Positions 35,150 to 43,290 of a stretch of 64,000 bases of DNA are shown here, one piece after another. Positions within the stretch are counted from its first letter, which is position 1, and the number at the start of each line of letters is the position of its first letter. Source of the DNA: Aquabacterium sp029268225. GTDB taxonomy: Bacteria; Pseudomonadota; Gammaproteobacteria; Burkholderiales; Burkholderiaceae_C. Position numbers and translations under genes: made by a program. Under the pieces are notes generated by a model. That model worked only from the letters and a program-made list of their open reading frames with translations, had not been told where the DNA came from and searched no databases. The stretch is taken from contig NZ_JBBEYB010000012.1 of assembly GCF_037482285.1 (NCBI RefSeq), forward strand, positions 1 to 64,000, given 5' to 3'.

Positions 35150-35761
35150 TCAGTGGAGACCACCGTAGTTGTCTTCGCGGATGATGCGCGGGGTGATCTC
35201 GCGCGGCTCGATGGTGACGGGCTGGTAGACCACGCGCTTTTGCGCTTCGTCGTAAGTCATTTCGACGTAGCCGGTCGTCGGGAAGTCCTTGCGGAAGGGG
35301 TGACCGATGAAGCCGTAGTCCGTCAGGATGCGGCGCAGGTCGTTGTGACCGTCGAAGATGATGCCGTACAGGTCGAAGGCTTCGCGCTCGAACCAGTTGG
35401 CGCTGTTCCACACATCGGTGACCGAGGCCAGCACGGGGAAGTCGTCGTCCGGGGCAAAGGCCTTCAGGCGCAGGCGCCAGTTCTTGCTGACCGACAGCAG
35501 GTGCGTGACGGCGCAAAAGCGCGGCCCATCGGCGTAGATGCTGGGGCCGCCGTCCTTGTAGGTGGAGTAGTCCATGCCGCACAGGTCGACCAACATCTCG
35601 AACTTCAGCTCGGCGTGGTCGCGCAGGGTCAGGCAGATGTCGTGGTAGTCGGCGGCGGACACCGTCAGGGTCAGTTCACCCTTGATGCTGTCCAGGCGCT
35701 TGATCTTGTCGCCCAGGATGCGTTCCAGGGTGGCTTGCAGGTTGGCGAGTTTCTGGCTCAT
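35150..35761 (-). CDS. nuoC: NADH-quinone oxidoreductase subunit C
   Basis: NuoC (203 aa) is the 30-kDa-type subunit. The signature ERE-x-FDLYGIIFDGHNDLRRILTDYGFIGHPFRKDFP region (starting at about residue 122) is complete. It is encoded separately from nuoD and starts 14 bp after nuoB. Confidence 0.97.
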   Translation of the reverse strand: MSQKLANLQATLERILGDKIKRLDSIKGELTLTVSAADYHDICLTLRDHAELKFEMLVDLCGMDYSTYKDGGPSIYADGPRFCAVTHLLSVSKNWRLRLKAFAPDDDFPVLASVTDVWNSANWFEREAFDLYGIIFDGHNDLRRILTDYGFIGHPFRKDFPTTGYVEMTYDEAQKRVVYQPVTIEPREITPRIIREDNYGGLH

Positions 35762-35775
35762 GCAATGGCTCCTGA

Positions 35776-36252
35776 TCAGCGGGCAATGGTGTTTTCGCGG
35801 CGGATCTTGGCCTGCAGTTGCAGGATGCCGTAGAGCAGCGCTTCAGCCGTCGGGGGGCAGCCCGGCACGTACACGTCCACCGGCACGATGCGGTCGCAAC
35901 CGCGCACCACCGAGTAGCTGTAGTGGTAGTAGCCACCGCCGTTGGCGCAGGAGCCCATGGACAGCACCCAGCGGGGTTCGGCCATCTGGTCGTACACCTT
36001 GCGCAGGGCCGGTGCCATCTTGTTGCACAGCGTGCCGGCCACGATCATCAGGTCGGACTGACGGGGGCTGGGACGGAACAACATGCCAAAGCGGTCGATG
36101 TCGTAGCGCGCCGCACCGGCGTGCATCATCTCGACCGCGCAACAGGCCAGACCAAACGTCATCGGCCAGAGCGAACCGGTCTTGGACCAGTTGATCAGCG
36201 TGTCGGCCGACGTGGTGATGAAGCCCTCTTTGAAGACGCCTTCGATACCCAT
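35776..36252 (-). CDS. nuoB: NADH-quinone oxidoreductase subunit B
   Basis: NuoB (158 aa) holds cluster N2, the last electron carrier before quinone. The ligands are visible as the tandem cysteines in FGLACCAVEMM, with further cysteines in GSCANGGGYY and VPGCPPTAEALLYGILQLQ. It lies 45 bp after nuoA. Confidence 0.98.
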   Translation of the reverse strand: MGIEGVFKEGFITTSADTLINWSKTGSLWPMTFGLACCAVEMMHAGAARYDIDRFGMLFRPSPRQSDLMIVAGTLCNKMAPALRKVYDQMAEPRWVLSMGSCANGGGYYHYSYSVVRGCDRIVPVDVYVPGCPPTAEALLYGILQLQAKIRRENTIAR

Positions 36253-36297
36253 GTGTATTACCTCTTCAGATTCCTGTGGGGGACGAGCGAGACGGGA

Positions 36298-36657
36298 TCA
36301 CTCCCAGTCGAGCGCACCCTTCTTCCATTCGTAGACGAAGCCCACGACCAGGATGCCCAGGAAGAGCATGACGGTCAGGAAGCCTGGCATGCCCACTTCC
36401 TTGAGCGCCACAGCCCAAGGGAACAGGAACGCGATTTCCAGGTCGAACAAGATGAAGAGGATGGCGACCAGGTAGTAGCGCACATCGAACTTCATCCGGG
36501 CGTCTTCGAAAGCTTCGAAGCCGCATTCATAGGGGGAGTTCTTGGCCTCGTCAGGGCGACGAGGGCCGAGCAGGAAGCCCAGCAGTTGGGGGGCGACACC
36601 GACGCCGACGCCAACCAGAATGAAGAGGATGACCGGCAGGTATTGCTCAATGTTCAT
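36298..36657 (-). CDS. nuoA: NADH-quinone oxidoreductase subunit A
   Basis: NuoA (119 aa) is a three-TM subunit. It has the conserved YECGFEAFEDARMKFDVRYYLVAILFILFDLEIAFLFPWA region (cysteine loop plus TM2, residues about 45-85). The start is one of two adjacent ATGs (36657 or 36660); longer frames upstream are not NuoA-like. It is first in the nuo operon, downstream of tRNA-Leu. Confidence 0.95.
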   Translation of the reverse strand: MNIEQYLPVILFILVGVGVGVAPQLLGFLLGPRRPDEAKNSPYECGFEAFEDARMKFDVRYYLVAILFILFDLEIAFLFPWAVALKEVGMPGFLTVMLFLGILVVGFVYEWKKGALDWE

Positions 36658-36702
36658 CATGATGTGGGGCCTCAGATGGAACAAATTGTGTGATTGGACC
36701 AC

Positions 36703-36900
36703 ACGGACAAAAGAAAAGCGCGCCAGGCTTCATGACCATCAGGATGAACCTGATGTGACATCAACCAAAGCGCGCCCACTGGAGCACCTCACACCACGGG
36801 CACCTGCCTTGTGGGGCAAATGCCACTGCCATCTGATCAGCGTGGAAAGAATTACCGATGCTGATCATGGTGTGGTGCAAAGACTCGTTTAGAAATCTTA
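36703..36900 (-). promoter_or_regulatory. Spacer between tRNA-Leu and nuoA, probable nuo leader/promoter
   Basis: No gene is seen in these about 200 bases. They contain two direct copies of AAAGCGCGCC (36715-36724 and 36767-36776). Between them is a small inverted repeat, CATCAGG/CCTGATG (36737-36743 with 36749-36755). I could not find a convincing promoter by eye. Processing of a tRNA-containing transcript is possible. Confidence 0.35.
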
Positions 36901-36985
36901 TGGTGCCGACGGCGAGACTCGAACTCGCACAGCTTTCGCCACTACCCCCTCAAGATAGCGTGTCTACCAATTTCACCACGTCGGC
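36901..36985 (-). tRNA. tRNA-Leu(GAG)
   Basis: The minus strand folds as a class II tRNA with acceptor GCCGACG/CGTCGGC and encoded CCA (36903-36901). The anticodon stem is CTATC/GGTAG around loop TTGAGGG (anticodon GAG). It has a long variable arm and T loop TTCGAGT. It lies between secG and nuoA on the same strand. Confidence 0.95.
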
Positions 36986-37112
36986 CGTTGAACCTTTTGG
37001 GTTCGCTCGTTGTTTGCTTCGGCTTGCTTGAGGCTTGCTCCCCGAAGACTCATATTCTAAACCGAAAAACAAGTCCAATGAACCATGCCCTACAAACTGG
37101 GCATGAGATTCA

Positions 37113-37466
37113 TCACTTGGTCGGGATCAACGCCGCACCGGAAGCCGGAGCAGACGGCACCGAAGCAGCAACCGGCGCGGAGGCCGCCTGCTCCAGGATG
37201 CTGGCGCCTTGCGACGCTGCGCCACGCAGGTTGCCAAAGTAGGCCAGCGCCAGGGTCGACACGAAGAAGATCGTGGCCGCCACAGCCGTAGAGCGAGACA
37301 GGAAGTTGGCGCTACCGGTGGCGCCAAACAGGCTACCGGAAGCACCACTGCCAAAGGAAGCGCCCATGTCGGCGCCCTTGCCGTGCTGCACCAGCACCAA
37401 GCCGATCATGGCCAGCGCGGAGAGCACCTGCAGCAGCAGCACCAGGGTCATCAAGGTTTGTTGCAT
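37113..37466 (-). CDS. secG: Preprotein translocase subunit SecG
   Basis: SecG (117 aa) is the small SecYEG subunit that aids protein export. It has two TM helices with the conserved MIGLVLVQHGKGADMGASFGSGASGSLFGATGSANFLSR stretch (residues about 20-58) between and before them. The C terminus is Ala/Pro/Ser-rich. It is 37 bp after tpiA and upstream of tRNA-Leu. Confidence 0.96.
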   Translation of the reverse strand: MQQTLMTLVLLLQVLSALAMIGLVLVQHGKGADMGASFGSGASGSLFGATGSANFLSRSTAVAATIFFVSTLALAYFGNLRGAASQGASILEQAASAPVAASVPSAPASGAALIPTK

Positions 37467-37503
37467 GAATGAAACTCCAGAGTCAATCTAGTCGCGACAC
37501 CGT

Positions 37504-38259
37504 TCAGGCAGCGCGCGCGATGGCAGCAAAGTCAGCCGCCTTGAGGGCGGCGCCACCGATGAGGCCGCCGTTGATGTCAGGCTGCGAGAACAGCTCGACC
37601 GCGTTGTCGGGCTTGACGCTGCCGCCGTACAGCAGGGGGATGTCTGCCGCGCTCGACGTGGCCTGGGCCAGTTGCGCGCGCAGGCCAGCATGCACCGCCT
37701 GCGCCTGAGCGGGCGAGGCCGTCTTGCCGGTGCCGATGGCCCAGACGGGTTCGTACGCCACCACAACGCGGGCGATGTCGGCGCCCAGGGTGTCGATGAC
37801 GGCTTGCAGTTGGCGACCCACGACGGCTTCGGTCTGGTTGGCCTCACGTTCGGCCAGCGTTTCACCGACGCAGACGATGGGCACCAGACCGTGCGCGAGC
37901 GCGGCCTTGGCCTTGTCGGCGACCAGCTGGTCGCTTTCGCCGTGGTAGCTGCGACGCTCGGAGTGCCCCACGATGGCGTAGGTGGCGCCGAATTCACGGA
38001 TCATGGGCCCCGCGACTTCACCGGTGTACGCACCCTGGGTCTGCGCCGAGATGTCTTGCGTGCCGACGGCGATGGCCGTGCCTTGCAGGGCATCGGCCAC
38101 ATCCGCCAGGAACACGAAGGGCGGGCACACCGCCACGTCCGCATTGGGCGCCGTGGTGGCCAGGTCGGCCACCAGAAGACCCTGAATCAGCTCTGCATTG
38201 AAGGCACGGCTACCGTGCATCTTCCAGTTGCCAACGACCAGTTTCTTCATGACGCTCAT
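37504..38259 (-). CDS. tpiA: Triosephosphate isomerase
   Basis: TpiA interconverts dihydroxyacetone phosphate and glyceraldehyde 3-phosphate. Catalytic residues are visible in VGNWKMHG (Asn, Lys), VGHSERR (His) and AYEPVWAIGTG (Glu). The ATG at 38259 overlaps the pnp stop (ATGA). A second ATG at 38250 gives the classical MKKLVVGNWKMHG start (248 aa), and either may be used. Confidence 0.97.
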   Translation of the reverse strand: MSVMKKLVVGNWKMHGSRAFNAELIQGLLVADLATTAPNADVAVCPPFVFLADVADALQGTAIAVGTQDISAQTQGAYTGEVAGPMIREFGATYAIVGHSERRSYHGESDQLVADKAKAALAHGLVPIVCVGETLAEREANQTEAVVGRQLQAVIDTLGADIARVVVAYEPVWAIGTGKTASPAQAQAVHAGLRAQLAQATSSAADIPLLYGGSVKPDNAVELFSQPDINGGLIGGAALKAADFAAIARAA

Positions 38260-40544
38260 TGCTGCTGTTGTTGCTGTTCCTGAGCGGCACCGCCCTCGCC
38301 TTGCTCGGCAGGCTGCTGCTCGGCACGGGGGGCGCGCTCACGGCGCTCGCCACGGTCACCGCGGTCGCCGCGATCACCACGGGGGCCACGGTCGCCACGC
38401 GAGCCACGGTCACCGCGGTCGCCACGCTCTTCACGCTCAGGCATGCCTTCCGGACGCTCCAGCAGGGCCTTCATGGACAGCTTGACGCGACCCTTCTCGT
38501 CGGTTTCGAGAACCTTGACCTTGACGATCTGGCCTTCCTTCAGATAGTCGGAGACGTTCTCAACGCGCTCGTGGGCGATCTGGCTGATGTGCAGCAGACC
38601 GTCCTTGCCGGGCAGCAGGTTGACCAGAGCACCGAAGTCGAACAGCTTGGTGACGGCGCCTTCATAGGTCTTGCCGATTTCCACTTCAGCGGTGATCTCG
38701 TTGATGCGCTGGATCGCGAAGTCAGCCTTGCCAGCGTCGGTCGAAGCGATGGTGATGACACCGTCTTCAGCGATGTTGATCTGGCAGCCGGTTTCCTCGC
38801 ACAGGCCACGGATGGTGGCGCCGCCCTTGCCGATCACGTCACGGATCTTCTCGGGGTTGATCTTGAGGGTGTACAGGCGGGGAGCGAACTCCGAGACTTC
38901 GGTGTTGGCGCCGGCCATGGCTTCGGTCATCTTGCCCAGGATGTGCAGACGGGCTTCCTTGGCCTGAGCCAGGGCGACCTGCATGATTTCCTTGGTGATG
39001 CCCTGGATCTTGATGTCCATCTGCAGGGCGGTGATGCCACCGGTGGTGCCGGCCACCTTGAAGTCCATGTCGCCGAGGTGATCTTCGTCACCCAGGATGT
39101 CGGTCAGGACGGCGAACTTGTTGCCTTCCTTGATCAGGCCCATGGCGATGCCGGCCACGTGGGCCTTCATCGGGACGCCAGCGTCCATCATGGCCAGGCA
39201 GCCGCCGCAGACCGAAGCCATCGACGAGGAACCGTTGGACTCGGTGATTTCAGAGACCACGCGCAGGGTGTAGGCGAACTCTTCCTTCGGGGGCAGCAGC
39301 GGCACCAGGGCGCGCTTGGCCAGACGGCCGTGGCCGATTTCGCGACGCTTGGGCGAGCCGACACGACCCGTTTCGCCGGTGGCGAACGGAGGCATGTTGT
39401 AGTGGAACAGGAAGGTGTCGCGGAAGTCGCCGGTCAGGGCGTCGATGCGCTGGGCGTCTTGCTCGGTACCGAGGGTGGCGACAACCAAGGCCTGGGTTTC
39501 ACCGCGGGTGAACAGGGCCGAGCCGTGGACGCGCGGCAGCACGCCGGTGCGGATCTCGATAGGGCGCACGGTGCGAGTGTCGCGGCCGTCGATGCGGGGC
39601 TCACCGGCCAGGATCTGGCTGCGCACGATCTTGGCTTCGATGTCGAACATCATGCTTTCGACCTTGACGGCGTCGAAGGCGATGCCTTCGGCAGTCAGGG
39701 CGGCCTTCACTTCGGCGTAAGCGGCGCGGCAAGCTTGCGTACGGGCTTGCTTGGAGCGGATCTGGTAGGCAGCGCGCAGCGGGCCTTCGGCCAGCTCGTT
39801 GACCTTGGAGATGAAGGCCTCGTCCTTGGCGGGAGGCTGCCAGTCCCAGGCCGGCTTGCCAGCGTCGCGCACCAGTTCGTGGATGGCGTTGATGGCGATG
39901 TTGCCTTGCTCGTGACCGAACACCACACCACCCAGCATCACGTCTTCCGACAGTTGGTCGGCTTCGGACTCGACCATCAGCACGGCGGTTTCGGTGCCGG
40001 CGACGATCAGGTCCATCTTGGAGTTGGCGATCTCGGTGATGCTGGGGTTCAGCACGTATTCACCGTTGATGTAGCCCACGCGAGCGGCACCGATAGGACC
40101 GTTGAACGGGATGCCGGAGATCGACAGCGCGGCGCTGGAGGCGATCATGGCGGCGATGTCGGCCGACACTTCGGGGTTCAGCGAGACCACGTGAATGACC
40201 AGCTGGACTTCGTTGTAGAAGCCTTCGGGGAACAGCGGGCGGATGGGGCGGTCGATCAGACGCGAGGTCAGGGTTTCAAACTCGGAAGGCTTGGCTTCGC
40301 GCTTGAAGAAGCTGCCAGGGATCTTGCCGGCGGCGTAGGTCTTTTCGAGGTAGTCGACGGTCAGGGGGAAGAAGTCCTGGCCAGGCTTGGCGGTCTTGGC
40401 GCACACGACGGTGGCCAGCACGACGGTGCCTTCGATGTCGACCAGCACGGCGCCGGTGGCTTGACGGGCGATTTCACCCGTCTCCATCGTGACGGTGTGC
40501 TTGCCCCATTGGAAGGTCTTGGTGACTTTGTTGAACATGGTCAT
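38256..40544 (-). CDS. pnp: Polynucleotide phosphorylase (PNPase)
   Basis: PNPase is the phosphorolytic 3'-5' exoribonuclease of the degradosome. The 762-aa protein has two RNase PH domains, a KH domain (RDVIGKGGATIRGLCEETGCQINI) and an S1 domain (GKTYEGAVTKLFDFGALVNLLPGKDGLLHISQI, within about residues 625-660). After S1 comes a low-complexity tail of about 65 aa built of repeated RGDRGD-like units and ending in a run of glutamines. The tail overlaps tpiA's start by 4 bases. The leader holds a long stem-loop typical of RNase III-controlled pnp. A second ATG at 40538 is an alternative start. Confidence 0.97.
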   Translation of the reverse strand: MTMFNKVTKTFQWGKHTVTMETGEIARQATGAVLVDIEGTVVLATVVCAKTAKPGQDFFPLTVDYLEKTYAAGKIPGSFFKREAKPSEFETLTSRLIDRPIRPLFPEGFYNEVQLVIHVVSLNPEVSADIAAMIASSAALSISGIPFNGPIGAARVGYINGEYVLNPSITEIANSKMDLIVAGTETAVLMVESEADQLSEDVMLGGVVFGHEQGNIAINAIHELVRDAGKPAWDWQPPAKDEAFISKVNELAEGPLRAAYQIRSKQARTQACRAAYAEVKAALTAEGIAFDAVKVESMMFDIEAKIVRSQILAGEPRIDGRDTRTVRPIEIRTGVLPRVHGSALFTRGETQALVVATLGTEQDAQRIDALTGDFRDTFLFHYNMPPFATGETGRVGSPKRREIGHGRLAKRALVPLLPPKEEFAYTLRVVSEITESNGSSSMASVCGGCLAMMDAGVPMKAHVAGIAMGLIKEGNKFAVLTDILGDEDHLGDMDFKVAGTTGGITALQMDIKIQGITKEIMQVALAQAKEARLHILGKMTEAMAGANTEVSEFAPRLYTLKINPEKIRDVIGKGGATIRGLCEETGCQINIAEDGVITIASTDAGKADFAIQRINEITAEVEIGKTYEGAVTKLFDFGALVNLLPGKDGLLHISQIAHERVENVSDYLKEGQIVKVKVLETDEKGRVKLSMKALLERPEGMPEREERGDRGDRGSRGDRGPRGDRGDRGDRGERRERAPRAEQQPAEQGEGGAAQEQQQQQQ

Positions 40545-40618
40545 GGATGAGTTCTCCGGTTGGGTTGAACGGGCAACACATGCCGCCCGTCAGGGGTGCC
40601 GTCACTCAATCGCGATGC

Positions 40619-40656
40619 CATTCCAGCGAGGTTGAGACCTCAGCCTCGTTGGAATG
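40619..40656 (-). promoter_or_regulatory. pnp leader stem-loop, candidate RNase III site
   Basis: A 13-bp stem with one G-U pair (40619-40631 with 40644-40656) extends inward by three more pairs around a short loop. It lies between the rpsO terminator and the pnp start, about 75 bases upstream of pnp. In E. coli an RNase III hairpin in this place mediates PNPase autocontrol; here that is inferred from position and shape. Confidence 0.6.
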
Positions 40657-40690
40657 ACACAGCGTTCGCAGGAGTCGAGTGGCTGGCGTT

Positions 40691-40736
40691 AAAAAACAAA
40701 AAGCCTGTGCTGGAGGATCCAGACAGGCTTTTTGTC
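40691..40736 (-). terminator. Terminator after rpsO
   Basis: A 12-bp perfect stem, CAAAAAGCCTGT/ACAGGCTTTTTG (40697-40708 with 40723-40734), has an inner CTGG/CCAG stem and a T-run on the minus strand past 40697. It follows the rpsO stop by about 12 bases. Read-through probably still feeds pnp. Confidence 0.88.
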
Positions 40737-40748
40737 GTCATGCGGTGC

Positions 40749-41018
40749 TTACTTGCGCAGGCCCAGCTTCTGGATCAGGGCGACGTAACGGTCGGCATCC
40801 TTGGACTTGAGGTAGTCCAGCAGCTTGCGACGACGGCTGACCATGCGCAGCAGGCCGCGACGACCGTGGTGGTCCTTCTTGTTGGCCTTGAAGTGGGGGG
40901 TCAGTTCGACGATGCGAGCGGTCAGCAAGGCCACTTGCACTTCGGGAGAGCCGGTGTCGTTGGCGCTACGAGCGTTGTCCTTGACGATGGCGGCGGTGTT
41001 GATGTCTGCGACGGACAT
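40749..41018 (-). CDS. rpsO: 30S ribosomal protein S15
   Basis: S15 (89 aa) binds 16S rRNA early in 30S assembly. The full family sequence is present, including DTGSPEVQVALLT, HFKANKKDHHGRRGLLRMVSRRR and the LLDYLK end. I start at the ATG at 41018 (MSVADINTAAI). The open frame extends upstream, but the extra residues are not S15. rpsO followed by pnp is the conserved order. Confidence 0.97.
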   Translation of the reverse strand: MSVADINTAAIVKDNARSANDTGSPEVQVALLTARIVELTPHFKANKKDHHGRRGLLRMVSRRRKLLDYLKSKDADRYVALIQKLGLRK

Positions 41019-41176
41019 GGTGTTTCCTTGAAAACATGTGCAGACCTGGGGCGTCGATCGTTGATCAACCGCCTTTGGTTTCTGCGTTGGACTTGCGACT
41101 CCGGGTGAAACCGACCCAGGTCGTGCGAGATTCGCCACCCTTTTCAAGGCAGCAAGCCTGCGAGTATAGCAAGAAG

Positions 41177-42292
41177 TCAGATGCTGGACAAATCCCAGCG
41201 AGGCTTGACGTCGAAGGTGGGCTCGGTGCTGAGGCGCGCCTGCCCACTCTGGATGCGCATGGCTGCGGCCAGGGCAATCATGGCGCCGTTGTCGGTGCAC
41301 AGGTGCATCTCGGGATAGTGCACGCGGATCTGGCGGCGGGCGCAGGCCTGGTCCAACTGGGCACGCAGCAGGCGGTTGGCCCCGACGCCGCCGGCGACGA
41401 CCACACGCTTGAGGCCGGTGGACTTCAGCGCCAGCAATACCTTCTTGACCAGCACCTCGACGATGGCGGCCTGGGTGGAGGCCGCCAGATTAGCCAGCAC
41501 GGGCTGCGCCTCGGGCGTGGCGAGCAGGTCGGGACGGTCCAGCCAGCCCAGACGCACCAGATGGGTGCGCACGGCGGTTTTCAGGCCCGCGAACGAGAAA
41601 TCTAGGTTGCCACTGTGCAGCATCGGGCGAGGCAAGTCGAACGAGCTCGGGTCGCCCGACTCGGCCAGGCGCGAGAGGTGGGGACCACCTGGGTAAGGCA
41701 GGCCCATCAACTTGGCGGACTTGTCAAAGGCCTCGCCAGCGGCGTCGTCCACCGTCTCGCCCAGCATCTCGTAGCGCCCCACCCCATCGACACGCATCAA
41801 CTGGGTGTGGCCGCCGGACACGAGCAAAGCGACGAAGGGGAACTCGGGCGGATCCACCGAGAGGAAAGGCGACAGCAGGTGGCCTTCGAGGTGGTGCACG
41901 CCGAGCAGCGGCTTGTTCAAGGCGGTGCCCAGGGCGCAGGCCATGCCGGCACCGACCAGCAAGGCGCCGGCCAGGCCGGGGCCGCGTGTGTAGGCGACCA
42001 CGTCGATGTCGGCGAGCGTTTGGCCGGACTCGGCGAGCACCTGGCGCGCCAGTGGCACGACGCGGCGGATGTGATCGCGCGAAGCCAGCTCGGGCACCAC
42101 GCCGCCGTAGGCCTGGTGCATGTCGATCTGACTGTGGAGCGCGTGCGCCAGCAGGCGGGGCTCGCCCTCGGATGGCAGTTGCACCAGCGCGAGGCCAGTC
42201 TCATCACAGGAGGACTCGACCCCCAGGATGAGGCAGGGGCGCTTCAAGTCAGCAGGCAAGGGGGCGTTCAAGGTGGCGGACGTGGACGACAT
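41177..42292 (-). CDS. tsaD: tRNA N6-threonylcarbamoyladenosine transferase TsaD
   Basis: TsaD transfers the threonylcarbamoyl group to A37 of ANN-decoding tRNAs, working with TsaB and TsaE. The 371-aa protein has the ASKHA nucleotide fold with GVESSCDETG, the metal motif HHLEGH, LLVSGGHTQL, and VVAGGVGANRLLR near the C terminus. I start at the ATG at 42292 (MSSTSATL), since the upstream open frame is not family-like. It diverges from the nasT-like gene. Confidence 0.96.
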   Translation of the reverse strand: MSSTSATLNAPLPADLKRPCLILGVESSCDETGLALVQLPSEGEPRLLAHALHSQIDMHQAYGGVVPELASRDHIRRVVPLARQVLAESGQTLADIDVVAYTRGPGLAGALLVGAGMACALGTALNKPLLGVHHLEGHLLSPFLSVDPPEFPFVALLVSGGHTQLMRVDGVGRYEMLGETVDDAAGEAFDKSAKLMGLPYPGGPHLSRLAESGDPSSFDLPRPMLHSGNLDFSFAGLKTAVRTHLVRLGWLDRPDLLATPEAQPVLANLAASTQAAIVEVLVKKVLLALKSTGLKRVVVAGGVGANRLLRAQLDQACARRQIRVHYPEMHLCTDNGAMIALAAAMRIQSGQARLSTEPTFDVKPRWDLSSI

Positions 42293-42380
42293 CCCACCAG
42301 TGTAGGGGACCCACCTGTTCTCGCCACGCCCAAGCGTGAAACACCAGCTTCCGGGCGCAGTTGTTGCATGCGATGACGTC

Positions 42381-43013
42381 ATGAATGCGAATCTGGCCAG
42401 CCTGCGTGTGGTGATCGTCCTGCCTTTGTCCTTGTCTGCCGAACCGGATGACGAGGAGCAGGCCGAGGTCGAACGCGCCCGGGTGCTGCGCCTTGCCTTG
42501 CTGGAAGCGGGCTACAACGTGGTGGCCACTTTGCCCGGCGATGCCTTTCTGCCCGAGCGCATCGGGCAGATTCAGCCCGATCTGATCGTGGTGGATGCCG
42601 AGTCGCAAGGGCGCGACATCCTGGAGCACGTGGTGATGGCCACGCGCGATGAGCGTCGCCCGATCGTGATGTTCTCGGGTGACGAGGACACGGCCTACCT
42701 GCGCAAGGCGGTGGCGGCGGGTGTGTCGGCCTATGTGGCGGCGGGCACACCTGCCGAGCGCATCAAGCCGGTGCTCGATGTGGCGATGGCGCGCTTCGAG
42801 ATGGAAGAGGCTCTGCGCCGGGAACTGGCGGATGCACGCTCGGAGTTGGCCGACCGCAAGGTGCTGGACCGCGCCAAGGGTCTGTTGATGAGCCGCCAGG
42901 GACTGACCGAACCGCAGGCGCACGCGCGCCTGCGCAAGGCCGCCATGGACAAGGGCTTGAAGCTGGTGGAGGTGGCGCAGCGCCTGATTGATGCTGCAGA
43001 CCTGCTGGGGTGA
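42381..43013 (+). CDS. nasT: NasT-like ANTAR-domain transcription antiterminator
   Basis: The 210-aa protein combines a receiver-like domain (about residues 8-130, with D72 in IVVDAES) and a C-terminal ANTAR RNA-binding domain (about 155-208: ADRKVLDRAKGLLMSRQGLTEPQAHARLRK). This is the AmiR/NasT layout. NasT proteins bind paired hairpins in leader RNAs and prevent termination upstream of nitrate assimilation genes. An acidic insert at residues 20-31 (SAEPDDEEQAEVER) lengthens the first loop. Just downstream is a nitrate-transporter operon whose leader has the matching RNA features. The usual partner NasS, which senses nitrate, is not next to it. The start is the ATG at 42381 inside a perfect ATGACGTCAT palindrome. 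Confidence 0.88.
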   Translation: MNANLASLRVVIVLPLSLSAEPDDEEQAEVERARVLRLALLEAGYNVVATLPGDAFLPERIGQIQPDLIVVDAESQGRDILEHVVMATRDERRPIVMFSGDEDTAYLRKAVAAGVSAYVAAGTPAERIKPVLDVAMARFEMEEALRRELADARSELADRKVLDRAKGLLMSRQGLTEPQAHARLRKAAMDKGLKLVEVAQRLIDAADLLG

Positions 43014-43108
43014 GTCGCTCTGCCCCAGCTTGGCGTGCGGATGCACCAGCACAAGGCAGGCCGCCGCTTCATCGGCCGCTCAGCGGTGCTGCGGCCCCGC
43101 AAACGACC

Positions 43109-43124
43109 TGGCACAGGGTTTGCT
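43109..43124 (+). promoter_or_regulatory. Sigma-54 (RpoN) promoter of the nrt operon
   Basis: TGGCAC-N5-TTGCT matches the -24/-12 consensus TGGCACN5TTGCW at every specified position. It is placed so that transcription would begin near 43135, just upstream of the ANTAR-type stem. Possible NtrC half-sites are TGCACCA at 43042-43048 and GGTGCT at 43085-43090, both imperfect. Confidence 0.8.
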
Positions 43125-43134
43125 TTAACCCTTG

Positions 43135-43290
43135 CAAGCAAAGTCAACGGCGATTTTGCAGTCTTGGTGGCCCGAAGACGGGCTGCCTCGCTTCCGACAA
43201 AGGTGTCTTCTGACGCGTGTGCCCATCCAAGGATGAGCCTGCGCGACGGATGGCACCTTTTTTGTTTGTCCACAGGGAAAGTCTTGCACC
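43135..43290 (+). promoter_or_regulatory. nrt leader with ANTAR-target hairpin and attenuator
   Basis: The leader begins with an 8-bp stem, GCAAAGTC/GATTTTGC (43138-43145 with 43152-43159), closing a hexaloop AACGGC whose first base is A and fourth base is G, the ANTAR recognition rule. A second, weaker hexaloop AAAGGT (A1, G4) at 43199-43204 is closed by GAC/GTC. An intrinsic terminator follows at 43219-43263. The second hexaloop's AAAGGTG could pair with CACCTTT at the terminator foot, giving mutually exclusive structures. This is the expected switch for the NasT-like protein encoded immediately upstream. Confidence 0.72.
43219..43263 (+). terminator. Attenuator terminator in the nrt leader
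   Basis: The stem pairs 43219-43228 with 43248-43256 (GTGCC/GGCAC plus ATCC/GGAT, one bulged C) and is followed by six T at 43258-43263. The ATG of nrtA begins 27 bases later, so termination here would block the operon. A small CATCC/GGATG hairpin (43224-43235) competes with the left arm. Confidence 0.75.

Noticed and set aside
42373..42382. ATGACGTCAT palindrome overlapping the nasT start codon
   Set aside because: A 10-bp palindrome including a start codon is easily found by chance, and no regulator for such a site is indicated.
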